Assembly (NCBI GenBank): GCA_938091165.1
Contig: CALKNK010000016.1
Span: forward strand, 186,001-250,000
Source: an uncultured Ilumatobacter sp.
GTDB taxonomy: Bacteria; Actinomycetota; Acidimicrobiia; Acidimicrobiales; Ilumatobacteraceae
DNA: 64,000 nt
Direction of reading: 5' to 3'
Part shown: positions 16,456 to 25,792 of the stretch, in pieces
Position numbering within the stretch: position 1 is the stretch's first letter
Layout of the letters: the number at the start of each line of letters is the position of its first letter
The notes under the pieces: model-generated
Seen by the model: the letters and a program-made list of their open reading frames with translations, nothing else
Databases searched by the model: none
Told to the model about the DNA's origin: nothing
Position numbers and translations under genes: made by a program

Positions 16456-18381
16456 ATGACCGACACGATCGATCGGCCTCAGGCCGACGGGGATCGCGTA
16501 CTCGACCACCTCATCGTGCGTTTCGCCGGCGACTCTGGCGACGGCATGCAGCTGACAGGTGACCGTTTTACGTCAGTGAGCGCTTCGTTCGGCAATGACC
16601 TGTCGACAATGCCCGACTTTCCTGCAGAAATCCGAGCGCCAGCTGGCACGGTCAACGGCGTCTCAGCGTTCCAAGTGAACATTGCCGATCACGACATCAC
16701 CACGCCCGGCGATGACCCCAACGTCTTGGTGGCCATGAACCCCGCCGCGCTCAAGGCTGATTTGCATCGCCTAGAACCGGGCGGAACGGTCATCGTCAAC
16801 GAGGACGCCTTTGAGGAGCGCAACCTTGAAAAGGCCGGTTACCTCGACTCCGGAGGTGCACCGATCAACCCGCTCGATGACAACACCCTGAACGGGTACC
16901 GAGTGTTGAAGGTTCCTATGTCGAGCCTCACCAAGAAAGTGTGTGAGCCACTCGGGGTCAAGCCCCGCGACGCCGAACGGTCGAAGAATTTCTTCGCCCT
17001 CGGACTTGTCTCATGGATGTACACGCGTCCGACCGAGCCGACCGAGGATTGGATTCACGAAAAGTTCGGCAAGAACGAAAAAGTTGCCGCGGCCAACACT
17101 GCTGCGTTCCAAGCCGGATTCAATTTTGGAGAGACCACTGAAGCAGTTGGTCACCGTTTCGAAGTGCGACCAGCGCAGCTAGCTGCGGGCGAGTACACGA
17201 GCATCACAGGCAACACGGCACTTTCGTGGGGACTTATTGCCGCAGGCCAGCAGGCCAACCTCCCGCTCACGCTCGGCTCATACCCGATCACACCTGCAAG
17301 TGACATCCTCCACGAACTTTCAAAGCACAAACACTTTGGTATTCGCACTGTCCAAGCCGAAGACGAAATAGCAGCTGTCGGCGTTGCTCTTGGCGCCGCG
17401 TTCGCCGGCCACTTGGCAGTCACCACCACCAGCGGTCCCGGTGTGGCGCTTAAAAGCGAAACGATCTCTCTGGCATTCGCCATTGAATTGCCCCTGATCA
17501 TCGTTGACATCCAACGCGGCGGGCCGTCCACCGGCCTTCCGACAAAGACAGAGGCGTCCGATCTTAATATTGCGCTCTACGGCCGACACGGGGAAGCACC
17601 TCTGCCAGTGGTGGCGTCGTACAGTCCGGCACAGTGCTTTCATGCCGCAATTGAGGCGGCTCGCATTGCGCTGAAGTATCGGACACCGGTGATGTTGCTC
17701 AGCGACGGTTACCTCGCCAATGGGTCCGAGCCCTGGCAGCTGCCAGACCTTGCGTTACTCCCAGACATTTCGGTGTCGTTCGCTGACGGGCCGAATCATG
17801 TCAAAGAAAATGGCGACGAGACTTTTTGGCCGTACAAACGAGACGAGAACCTTGCCCGACCCTGGGCAATCCCTGGCACGCCGGGACTCATGCACCGCGT
17901 CGGCGGTCTCGAAAAGGCCGACGGCACGGGCAACATTGACTACACCCCAGAAAACCACGAAAACATGGTGCGTCTCAGAGCCGCAAAGATCGACCAAATA
18001 GCCATGGACATCCCGCTTGCCGAAGTCCATGGTGATGACGATGCTGAGGTGCTGGTCGTCGGGTGGGGGTCAACCTGGGCAGCCATCGATGCAGCAGTGC
18101 AGCGTCGGCGACGAGCTGGGGTGAAGGTGGCCTCAACACATCTGACGCACCTGAGCCCGCTCCCACCTAATTTGGGAGACATTCTCGGCCGCTACCGCAA
18201 GGTGTTGGTACCAGAACTGAACATGGGTCAGCTCACTGCGCTGCTTCGCTCGACCTATCTGATCGATGCTCAGGCAGTCACCAAGGTTCAAGGGTTGCCG
18301 TTTAAATCTCGAGAGATCGAAGCAGCTATCGACGAGGCGCTCGTCAGTCTCGGCAACTCAGCGAAGGGAAATGCGTCATGA
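16456..18381 (+). CDS. korA: 2-oxoacid:ferredoxin oxidoreductase, alpha (fused gamma-alpha) subunit
   Basis: KorA with KorB oxidatively decarboxylates a 2-oxoacid, most likely 2-oxoglutarate, to the acyl-CoA with reduction of ferredoxin. The 641-residue chain has an N-terminal gamma domain (VRFAGDSGDGMQLTGDRF) joined to the alpha domain (GSYPITPASDILHELS, then VQAEDEIAAVGVALGA and TTTSGPGVALKSE). This fusion matches actinobacterial KorA, which supplies an alternative to the 2-oxoglutarate dehydrogenase complex. GGGGGAAG lies about 5 nt before the ATG. It overlaps korB by 4 nt. Confidence 0.95.
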   Translation: MTDTIDRPQADGDRVLDHLIVRFAGDSGDGMQLTGDRFTSVSASFGNDLSTMPDFPAEIRAPAGTVNGVSAFQVNIADHDITTPGDDPNVLVAMNPAALKADLHRLEPGGTVIVNEDAFEERNLEKAGYLDSGGAPINPLDDNTLNGYRVLKVPMSSLTKKVCEPLGVKPRDAERSKNFFALGLVSWMYTRPTEPTEDWIHEKFGKNEKVAAANTAAFQAGFNFGETTEAVGHRFEVRPAQLAAGEYTSITGNTALSWGLIAAGQQANLPLTLGSYPITPASDILHELSKHKHFGIRTVQAEDEIAAVGVALGAAFAGHLAVTTTSGPGVALKSETISLAFAIELPLIIVDIQRGGPSTGLPTKTEASDLNIALYGRHGEAPLPVVASYSPAQCFHAAIEAARIALKYRTPVMLLSDGYLANGSEPWQLPDLALLPDISVSFADGPNHVKENGDETFWPYKRDENLARPWAIPGTPGLMHRVGGLEKADGTGNIDYTPENHENMVRLRAAKIDQIAMDIPLAEVHGDDDAEVLVVGWGSTWAAIDAAVQRRRRAGVKVASTHLTHLSPLPPNLGDILGRYRKVLVPELNMGQLTALLRSTYLIDAQAVTKVQGLPFKSREIEAAIDEALVSLGNSAKGNAS

Positions 18382-19397
18382 GTACCGCACAGGTGAGCGT
18401 CACGACGAAGGGCGACTGGACTAGTGATCAGGAGGTTCGCTGGTGTCCAGGTTGCGGCGATTACGGCATCCTCCTCGCTGTTCAGACGCTCATGCCTGAG
18501 CTCGGCGTCAACCCCGAGAACACAGTGTTCATCTCGGGAATTGGCTGCTCCAGCCGTTTCCCGTACTACATGAACACCTACGGTATGCACTCGATCCACG
18601 GTCGGGCTCCTGCGATTGCGACCGGCGTTGCTACTGCACGTCCCGACCTCGACGTTTGGGTGATCACCGGAGATGGCGATGGCCTGTCGATCGGCGGTAA
18701 CCATCTGATTCACGCGCTGCGCCGCAACGTAAACTTGAACATTCTGTTGTTCAACAACAGGATCTACGGCCTCACTAAGGGCCAGTACTCCCCCACATCC
18801 GAGGTCGGCAAGGTGACCAAATCGACACCGATGGGATCGGTTGACTCGCCATTTAACCCGCTCTCAGTTGCACTCGGGGCCGAGGCGGGATTTGTTGCCC
18901 GCACGCACGATCTCGATCGCAGACACATGATGGACACATTTCGCGCCGCACATAGTTATCACGGAGCGTCTTTTGTCGAGATTTACCAGAACTGCAATGT
19001 GTTCAACGACGGCCAGTTCAACGACATCACGAAGAAGAATGCACGCGACGAGATGATGATCAACTTGGTACACGGTGAGCCGATCACCTTCGGCGCCGCC
19101 CAGCAGCGCGGCGTCGTAATGGGATCCGACGGGCAACTACGACTCGTTGAGCTTGCTGACGTCTCGCCCGACGCCGTTTTGGTCCACGATGCGCACCGTG
19201 ACGATTCGTCGCTGGCGTTCGCATTGGCTCGGCTCAATACCGACGATGAGTCACCGACGCCATTCGGCGTGTTCCGCGATGTGGAGCGTCAGGAATATGC
19301 CTCAGCCGTCGCAGATCAGGTACTCGCTGCAAGTGAAGCTAAGGGACCAGGCGACCTCCAAGACTTGCTTCGCTCAAACGGGACGTGGCACGTCTGA
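18378..19397 (+). CDS. korB: 2-oxoacid:ferredoxin oxidoreductase, beta subunit
   Basis: KorB binds thiamine diphosphate and an iron-sulfur cluster. It shows WCPGCGDYGIL with cluster cysteines, GIGCSSRFPYYMNTYGMHSIHGRA, the thiamine-diphosphate motif GDGDGLSIGGNH ending in LLFNNRIYGLTKGQ, and a further cluster Cys in IYQNCNVFND. At 339 residues it is close to its mycobacterial counterpart. ATG 18378 overlaps the korA stop (ATGA), so the subunits are made together. No dedicated ferredoxin gene is adjacent. Confidence 0.95.
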   Translation: MSTAQVSVTTKGDWTSDQEVRWCPGCGDYGILLAVQTLMPELGVNPENTVFISGIGCSSRFPYYMNTYGMHSIHGRAPAIATGVATARPDLDVWVITGDGDGLSIGGNHLIHALRRNVNLNILLFNNRIYGLTKGQYSPTSEVGKVTKSTPMGSVDSPFNPLSVALGAEAGFVARTHDLDRRHMMDTFRAAHSYHGASFVEIYQNCNVFNDGQFNDITKKNARDEMMINLVHGEPITFGAAQQRGVVMGSDGQLRLVELADVSPDAVLVHDAHRDDSSLAFALARLNTDDESPTPFGVFRDVERQEYASAVADQVLAASEAKGPGDLQDLLRSNGTWHV

Positions 19398-19466
19398 CCA
19401 AGGCCCAGGCCTCAGTCTCTAGTTGAGCGAGAGTGACTCAACGTATCCCAGCGATACGGTCAAATA

Positions 19467-20078
19467 ATGCTCGACTTGCGTTTGCGAATTGTCAAAGACC
19501 GTGCGCTCGCCCCGATTGCGGAGTCGCTTGCAGGTCGAGTCTCACCGCTCACTCTGTCCGTCACTAGCATGATCTTGTGCGTAGCAGCTGGTGTCTTAGC
19601 TTGGCAGTCGGCGCCCGCACTCGCCGTGCTGTGCTGGCTGACTGGACGGCTGCTGGATGGCCTCGATGGTCCAGTCGCACGGTCGAGCGGTCAAGACTCT
19701 GACGTTGGCGGCTATACGGATCTCCTACTCGACACGATCGGGTACGCGGCGATCCCGTTGGGCGTTGCTGCCGGCGCCAGCGATGCCCGTCACTGGGCAA
19801 TTGCAGCTGTGCTGCTGGCCACGTTCTACGTCAATACCGTCTCGGTCCTCTTGCTGAGTGCGATCCTTGAGAAGCGATCAATCGGTAAGGCGCACTTCGG
19901 CGAGACCACAACAATCACACTTCCACCTGCGCTGGTTGAGGGCTCCGAAACCATTCTGATCTTCACCCTTGCGTTGGCGATCCCAGCTTGGGCCGACACC
20001 ATTTTCGTCGTTATGGCGCTCGGTGTCGTCGTAAGCGTGCTGCAGCGTGCCGGCACTGCGCGTCGACTGCTGACTTGA
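19467..20078 (+). CDS. CDP-alcohol phosphatidyltransferase-family membrane protein
   Basis: The 203-residue membrane protein carries the family's active-site pattern D-x2-D-G-x2-A-R-x8-G-x3-D-x3-D, here DGLDGPVAR followed by GGYTDLLLD. Such enzymes move a phospho-alcohol headgroup from a CDP-lipid, or lipid to an alcohol, at the inner membrane. Several hydrophobic helices surround the motif. TACGGT (19455-19460) lies 6 nt before ATG 19467. The acceptor cannot be told; CDP-archaeol-like, PgsA-like and inositol-phosphate enzymes all share the motif. Confidence 0.85.
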   Translation: MLDLRLRIVKDRALAPIAESLAGRVSPLTLSVTSMILCVAAGVLAWQSAPALAVLCWLTGRLLDGLDGPVARSSGQDSDVGGYTDLLLDTIGYAAIPLGVAAGASDARHWAIAAVLLATFYVNTVSVLLLSAILEKRSIGKAHFGETTTITLPPALVEGSETILIFTLALAIPAWADTIFVVMALGVVVSVLQRAGTARRLLT

Positions 20079-20236
20079 CGTTTAAGAAATCGTTCGGGGG
20101 CGTTGTCGAAGACGACAAGCTGGTCGGCTTAGAGTCAACCTACGTCACCGTTGCAATCTCAGGCCACACCTCGCACAACAGGTAGGACCCACCTACGGCG
20201 ACTTCCGCCCTTGGACTCAACCGAGGCCGTCTTGAC

Positions 20237-21124
20237 TCAGTTGCTACCAACGCCGAGAACCCAGCCTTCTTCGCGGACCACCGTCGACTTAAAGCCCTCG
20301 TCGATTCTGGGTTGGAACAGAGCCTGCAACTCTCCTGCTGAGTCAAGATCAGCGAGCCGCCGGACGGTCGCCTCGACTTGAGCAGCATCCTTGACGACAC
20401 CGATTGGCACCGTCACATCCCACAATGATGGCCAGACTTCAGCGACTACAAGATCCGTCACCGGCGGTATGTCTAAACCCGTGTCGAACGGCCACACGGA
20501 CATTTGTCGGCCGATGACCTGCCGCAGACGCTCAAGGGCCGCAATTCCAACAAGGCTCTGACTTCCAACGGCACCAGCTCCAAGTAGCTGCCAACACGAA
20601 AATGGTTGGTGACCCTCGCTTCGCAACTGCTGCTCAACGATACGCCACTCAGATGGCCAACCCTGAGCACGGCTTGGTTTTGTGGTGGTCAGCGATCCAG
20701 TCGCCTTCGACAACGGGCACCCCCAGAACGGTCCGGCTAGCTGATCGGGCGTCTGCAAGCTCTCAGCAATCGAGTCGTTCAACCGCCGAGCGACATCAAA
20801 CCGATTGTTCCGATTCTGCTCATCGTCGATGATGGTCGCGTCGAGGTATGACCAGAGCTCGGCCCATGGAACACCGGTGAGGCCAACTACTTCTGCGGTT
20901 CCGGCAGGAAAACCAATCGAGAAGTCAACACCTAGGAATGTTCGATGTCCCGGCTTCACCAGCGCCGCCATTGCTCTAAGCGCAACCCGACGCGTCCGCG
21001 GATTACTCAACGTGCAGGAGCCGCCTTCAAGGACCGCGATCCAAATCGAGTCGGAACCGGTCTTCGGCGATGCGCTCGCACTCCAGTCGACCACAGCAAT
21101 GCGGTCAAAGAGCGGAAGACCCAT
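20237..21124 (-). CDS. Uncharacterised protein with DUF429-like / RNase H-like features
   Basis: The 295-residue protein begins IAVVDWSASASPKTGSDSIW and later has FLGVDFSIGFP, two short strands with acidic residues as in DUF429-like RNase H-fold proteins. Similar proteins in other bacteria are sometimes labelled CbiG, but no cobalamin gene is near and that label is not supported here. ATG 21124 is chosen because it lies just after the haemolysin III stop; the longer frame would run deep into that gene. The two genes are probably one operon. Function is unknown; a nuclease-like role is a guess. Confidence 0.6.
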   Translation of the reverse strand: MGLPLFDRIAVVDWSASASPKTGSDSIWIAVLEGGSCTLSNPRTRRVALRAMAALVKPGHRTFLGVDFSIGFPAGTAEVVGLTGVPWAELWSYLDATIIDDEQNRNNRFDVARRLNDSIAESLQTPDQLAGPFWGCPLSKATGSLTTTKPSRAQGWPSEWRIVEQQLRSEGHQPFSCWQLLGAGAVGSQSLVGIAALERLRQVIGRQMSVWPFDTGLDIPPVTDLVVAEVWPSLWDVTVPIGVVKDAAQVEATVRRLADLDSAGELQALFQPRIDEGFKSTVVREEGWVLGVGSN

Positions 21125-21140
21125 CTTCAGCAGAGGGACA

Positions 21141-21797
21141 TCAGGCCAGCACGGTGCTGACAGCGGCAAAGTGCAGACCAGCCGCAACGACAGTAAATGA
21201 ATGCCACACTTCATGGTAGCCAAACGTCAATGGCCACGGATTGGGCCGCTTGACGAGCAACACCGGGAAACCGACGGTGTAAGAAACGCCGCCAGCGAGA
21301 ATCAAGCCGAGCTGAACCCACGTCAGGTTGTCACGCAGAACAGGCGCTGCGACTACCAGCGCCCAGCCCATGATTGGGTACAACGCGTAGCCAAGCCACT
21401 GCACCCGACGAGATCCGGCCAGCTTGATGGTCATTCCGAGCGCCGCCATCATCCCAACCGCCGAGAGCACTGGGATCCCCCACTGAGGAGGAAGTGCAAC
21501 AAGACAGACCGGCACGTACGTTCCGGCGATCAGCAAGTAGATCATCGTGTGATCAAGACGTTGCATGATCCGCCGAACGCGATCCGTCTTGGCCAAACGG
21601 TGATACACCGCCGAGGTGCCGAAGACCAACACAAGAGTGGCGGCATAGATCGCCGCCGACGTACGCGCTGCGGCCCGTTCGGACACCGCTATCAACACAA
21701 TCCCGGCGGGAACAGCAGCAGCAAATGCCCACGCATGCATTCGACCACGCCACACCGGCCGCTCATGCAACGGCATCAGGACTCCGCTGATACTCAT
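21141..21797 (-). CDS. Haemolysin III / adiponectin-receptor-like membrane protein
   Basis: The 218-residue protein has seven predicted membrane helices and the conserved residues of the HlyIII/PAQR superfamily: SAVYHRL after helix 2, the QRLDHTMIYLLIAGTY segment, and GYHEVWHSFTVVAAGLHF at the end, which together supply the zinc-site Asp/His set. Members are thought to be membrane-embedded hydrolases, perhaps of ceramide-like lipids; haemolytic activity is not implied. TACGGT (21804-21809) lies 6 nt before ATG 21797, which fixes that start over a longer frame from 21827. Confidence 0.88.
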   Translation of the reverse strand: MSISGVLMPLHERPVWRGRMHAWAFAAAVPAGIVLIAVSERAAARTSAAIYAATLVLVFGTSAVYHRLAKTDRVRRIMQRLDHTMIYLLIAGTYVPVCLVALPPQWGIPVLSAVGMMAALGMTIKLAGSRRVQWLGYALYPIMGWALVVAAPVLRDNLTWVQLGLILAGGVSYTVGFPVLLVKRPNPWPLTFGYHEVWHSFTVVAAGLHFAAVSTVLA

Positions 21798-21873
21798 CAG
21801 GTCACCGTATCGCAAGCGACTGAGCACCTCGCTGCGTGCAGCTAAATGTCCAGTCCTGACATCAACTCAAGTG

Positions 21874-24780
21874 TCAGCCGGCTAACCCAGTCATCAGGTC
21901 TATGACAGCGTCGCCGTACTTGTCGAGCTTCGCTGGTCCAACACCTGAAATCTTCTTAAGCTCCGACTTCGACGTCGGGGCCATCCGCGCGATCGACACC
22001 AGAGTCTTGTTGTCAAAGACTACGTAAGCAGGCTTGCCGTCCCGTAACTGGTTTCGGAGTTTCTTCAACGCGACAAAGCGTCGCGCGGCTTCCTCGTCAA
22101 GATCGTTGGCCAAGTCGGCATCGAACGGCGACGCCCGTCGCTTAGCTGGTTCAGGCCGACGTTCAGACACGAGCGCGGGGCCAGGCGGATCGGTGGATGG
22201 CTCAGTGGTGAGTTCAGCAACGAAGGGGCTTGGTGATGGCCCCGTGACGATTGTCGCCTTCTTGCTGGCGCGAGTGATTGCGACGTGAAACAAACGGCGT
22301 TCTTCCTCGGCGTCTTCAGACAGACGGTGCGGATACTGGTCGGCGTCAGCGAGATGGACGACCACATGCGGCCATTCCTGCCCCTTGACCCGGTGGACTG
22401 TGGACAATGTGACCCCACCATGCTGCCGACGTACTGCGAGGTGCTCGCGCAGCCAAAACTCGAATGTCGCTACATCGTCGTGCAACGCCGCGAGGTGTTG
22501 AATGGCGATGAGGTCGTCGCCTTGAGCTCCACGATTCATCCCGCGACGGTGGTCGTCAAGCGTGCCGACGGCACCTGCGAGCCCGATGCGGTCAATCAAC
22601 GTCAGCGCCAGGTCTGAGGTCGGAGCCCGCTCCTTCACCATCTGCTGCAAGGTCTTGAGATCTGCAGCAAAGTCGGTAACCCGTTCTTGGTCGCGCTCAG
22701 CGTTTAACCGCCCGGCGAGTCGGTGAAGGTCAACGATGCTGCGCTGTTCGCACACCCAGTCGTTGATTCGCGGATGGAACGATCGCGAAGGGCGGCGCAA
22801 TGCCTCGCGCATGTCGTCAGGATTGAGGACGTCACGCGTCGCCAGGCGGAGCCAAGCTAGGACCGAGCGGATTGCAGTTCGATCGGCAAACTCTAAGCCG
22901 ACACCACCAGAGATTGGGATGCCGTTGACGGCGAGCGCGACCTGAACAGGGGCGAGCAGCGCGTTAACGCGTGTCAGAACAGCAACCTGATCAGCACGAA
23001 CACCGGAGCTCAGCGCATCTTCCACAGCCTTCTGTGTTGCGCTAACTGGATCGATCGCAGCGTTGATGTTCCATCCTCCGGTATCGGTCGACTTCGCCCG
23101 GATGTTCTTGGCGACGCGTCGGACGTTGTGTCTCAGCAGCCGATCAACGATCTGGACGACACCAGCCGGACACCGATAATTAACTTCGAGGGGATGCGTA
23201 CCTGCGCCCGGGAACAGATCTGCAAAATCGATGAGCCAAGAAGGGTTGGCGCCGTTGTAGCCGTAAATCGTCTGATCATCGTCGCCCACGCCGAACACGG
23301 CGCCGCCGGGTGACGCGAGGAGACGGATAAGTAACAAGTGAGCCGGCGTCAGGTCCTGAAATTCGTCGACGAGCATGAGACGGCATGCTCGCTGGGCAGT
23401 GCGTCGCGCTTCGGGCTGCGAGAGCAACACAAGCAACGCCCGATGAATCTGATCGTCGAAGTCGACCGCTCGTTTCCGTTCTAGAGCAGCTCGGTAGTCA
23501 GGCCATGCTGCGCCAAGACCCTCGACATCGCCGTCGTATCGATTCTCCGCATCGCTCGGGTCAACCAGGCCAAGACGGACCAAGCTCAGAGCCTCGATCC
23601 ACGGTGCGACCGGATCGCTGTTGCGGCGCCGTGGAAACGACACCAGGTCGCCGATGATGCGTCTTACGTCGACTTCGTTGATGGTGTTCCATCGCATTGG
23701 TTGCGCCGCGAATGGTGCTGCACCGTTGACAATCGCAAGGGCGAGCGCGTTGAGTGTTCGCACTTGCAGTCCAGGCAGGTCCGGCGTTCGCTCGAGCATC
23801 TCTTCTTGAGCGCGCTTGTTGAACGCCACAAGACTGATGGCGCTAGCGGGTAGGTTCCAGACTCGGAGCAGGTGGCGCGCTCGTTCGGTCAGCACACGCG
23901 TCTTGCCCGACCCGGCTGGGGCGATGATTCGTGCCGCACCTCCCGGGTGGGTGACCGCTTCGAGTTGATCTGGAGCCAGGTCGGCGTCAGAGACGTTCGC
24001 TGCCGGCGTAACGAATGACCGGTGCTCCACGGCCACGGCATGCAGGACAGCGATGCCATCGACTGGGTCGGTGTGCCTGACCGGGCCAGCATCGAGCCAT
24101 ACGACATCTCCGCTGGGCGTCCGAATGTCTCCAAGTTCGGCTGCTGGCACTCCCGTTGCTCCGAGCGCGATGGCCTGGTCGAGCGCAATCCACGTCGGGG
24201 TGTCTCCACGAAGATCGACGGCATTGGCCCACACAAGGTGATGTAATTCTTCGAGTTCGAAGATGAAGTCGGCGCCGACTTCATACGGCTGCGCCTCGGT
24301 CTTCAATTTCGGCTGGCGTTCAAAATCAGTAGCGAGTTCGATGACGACGCGCCGACGATCGTGGTGGGACGACCGAAGAACGGTCAAAGCGTCCCCAGGG
24401 TCGGTGAGCGTTTTGTCATCGATGATTACCCGTTCGGCATCTGTCCACGGTCCGGCGACGTCATCGCCGGACCGAACAAGGGCGTTCCGTGCCAGAGCGT
24501 CGGGCCCGGCTTCGGCAGGAGCAGCTCCCCGTTGGAAGTGCTGCAGTTTGATGCCTGCCCCTTGCATCGATCGTGCCTGCACGGCAGCTCTCGATTCGTG
24601 GCTGTGCATAGAGCGGTGCTGAGGGTCAGATTTGGCGGCCGTTGTTGCCTCAACGAACCCATCGCCGGGAAGCCCGCCAACATCAAGCGGGATCTCAAGC
24701 TGGCCATTTTTGTTCCAGCATTGGCGTATCTGAGCAGGAGAGACGTGTTCGCCGTTGCAGTACACGCACGCGATCGCCAT
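21874..24780 (-). CDS. UvrD2-like superfamily 1 DNA helicase with HRDC domain
   Basis: A 968-residue UvrD/Rep-type ATPase. The helicase core starts at about residue 260: Q-motif APDQLEAV, Walker A APAGSGKTR, VDEFQDLTPAH (motif II), GVGDDDQTIYGYNGA (motif III) and STVHRVKGQEW (motif V). An HRDC domain ends the protein (FVALKKLRNQLR, then KKISGVGPAKLDKYG). The first 250 residues are extra: a CxxC...H...C knuckle (CVYCNGEHVSPAQIRQCW) and a linker/barrel region. ATG 24780 follows TACAGT (24789-24794) by 8 nt. Role: unwinding DNA in repair or replication. Confidence 0.9.
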   Translation of the reverse strand: MAIACVYCNGEHVSPAQIRQCWNKNGQLEIPLDVGGLPGDGFVEATTAAKSDPQHRSMHSHESRAAVQARSMQGAGIKLQHFQRGAAPAEAGPDALARNALVRSGDDVAGPWTDAERVIIDDKTLTDPGDALTVLRSSHHDRRRVVIELATDFERQPKLKTEAQPYEVGADFIFELEELHHLVWANAVDLRGDTPTWIALDQAIALGATGVPAAELGDIRTPSGDVVWLDAGPVRHTDPVDGIAVLHAVAVEHRSFVTPAANVSDADLAPDQLEAVTHPGGAARIIAPAGSGKTRVLTERARHLLRVWNLPASAISLVAFNKRAQEEMLERTPDLPGLQVRTLNALALAIVNGAAPFAAQPMRWNTINEVDVRRIIGDLVSFPRRRNSDPVAPWIEALSLVRLGLVDPSDAENRYDGDVEGLGAAWPDYRAALERKRAVDFDDQIHRALLVLLSQPEARRTAQRACRLMLVDEFQDLTPAHLLLIRLLASPGGAVFGVGDDDQTIYGYNGANPSWLIDFADLFPGAGTHPLEVNYRCPAGVVQIVDRLLRHNVRRVAKNIRAKSTDTGGWNINAAIDPVSATQKAVEDALSSGVRADQVAVLTRVNALLAPVQVALAVNGIPISGGVGLEFADRTAIRSVLAWLRLATRDVLNPDDMREALRRPSRSFHPRINDWVCEQRSIVDLHRLAGRLNAERDQERVTDFAADLKTLQQMVKERAPTSDLALTLIDRIGLAGAVGTLDDHRRGMNRGAQGDDLIAIQHLAALHDDVATFEFWLREHLAVRRQHGGVTLSTVHRVKGQEWPHVVVHLADADQYPHRLSEDAEEERRLFHVAITRASKKATIVTGPSPSPFVAELTTEPSTDPPGPALVSERRPEPAKRRASPFDADLANDLDEEAARRFVALKKLRNQLRDGKPAYVVFDNKTLVSIARMAPTSKSELKKISGVGPAKLDKYGDAVIDLMTGLAG

Positions 24781-24794
24781 AGGCGGCGACTGTA

Positions 24795-25150
24795 GCGACC
24801 CAACCCGTCGATCGCACACACGTTCGATTGTCGGGGCTGGTTTGCCGGTATCCGCAATGCCTCATGAAGAATTGCCGCCCGACCTGCGGACGCAGCCGAC
24901 CAGCCATTGAGAAGCGGCGAGAGCGGGTTCCGATCCGCCAATGCGCAACGGCATGATGCCGCTTAGGCCTGCGAAGTCGGTCAACCAACAGACCACTCGA
25001 CGAGACCGAACGAAACCAGACACGTTCGATTTCGATGGTTCTCGCTCAACACGAAGCCGTTGCCACTGCTGAAAAGCAAGGCAAGAGATCCATGTAGTTC
25101 GACGCTGTTGACTCCTGCAGTTGGTGACGGTGCCGGCTTGACCGCCAACG
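24795..25150. other. Gap without assignable gene
   Basis: About 355 bp downstream of the small TM-protein gene and upstream of the helicase. Short frames exist on both strands but none resembles a family, and no strong hairpin was seen. Confidence 0.35.
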
Positions 25151-25459
25151 TCACCAGGCGATCTCTGGGAGGCCGTACGTGACGCACAGTCCGGCACCGT
25201 TGAGCAACAGCATCGACGTGACAATTAAGCCGACGGCGACCATCCGGCGGGGCGTTCGGTCGGCAGCCGACTTTTGAGGTACCGGCATGTACCACTCAGG
25301 AAGCAACTCGATACCCGTCGATTCCTGCTCGAATGCAACGGCATCGGCAGCAAACGGATCAGTCGGCGAAGCGGCCATTGCGATTTCGGTCAATTCGGAG
25401 TCGCTCAGAGGTCCGACCACCGCGTCATCGTAGAACGCTGACCGGGTGTCACGTTCCAT
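25151..25459 (-). CDS. Small single-pass membrane protein, unknown
   Basis: The 102-residue protein has an acidic N-terminal half (DSELTEIAMAASPTDPFA), a basic juxtamembrane stretch (DRTPRRM) and one C-terminal membrane helix (about residues 74-95). By the positive-inside rule the N-terminus should be cytoplasmic. I do not recognise the family. Coding status is supported by the ordered domain layout rather than by any operon signal. Confidence 0.55.
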   Translation of the reverse strand: MERDTRSAFYDDAVVGPLSDSELTEIAMAASPTDPFAADAVAFEQESTGIELLPEWYMPVPQKSAADRTPRRMVAVGLIVTSMLLLNGAGLCVTYGLPEIAW

Positions 25460-25792
25460 TGATCGCCAGGGTTTTCAGAATGCGGCTTGGATACGGGAAC
25501 GCGATCGTGCCGCCAGCGGGACAACAACACAGGTACAGGGAGTGATCCCCCAAGCGGTGCGCTACGACTTACGTCGCCTCACTTCCGCCGACTCTCCATG
25601 TGTTGCGCCACTGGCGGCACGAAGCGTCACTCTAGGTCCTCCTGCCTGTGGGATGGAAGAGGGACAACCCTGTGAATTACGTTGCCATTGCAGTGGATAG
25701 CTGGTTACAAGCGTGTGGACGCAATGTGCACAAGCACGGTTTGTCCACAGGCAGTAGTGACACATGCGCCGCACAAGAGCTGGGAAGCCTGA
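25460..25792. other. Gap with paired DnaA-box-like sites
   Basis: About 330 bp without a convincing gene. TGTGGAC (25715-25721) and TTGTCCACA (25741-25749) are inverted DnaA-box-like elements about 20 bp apart. Two sites are not enough to call an origin. Confidence 0.35.

Noticed and set aside
20237..21124. CbiG cobalamin-biosynthesis protein
   Set aside because: No cobalamin genes are nearby and the visible motifs are RNase H-like rather than CbiG-specific.
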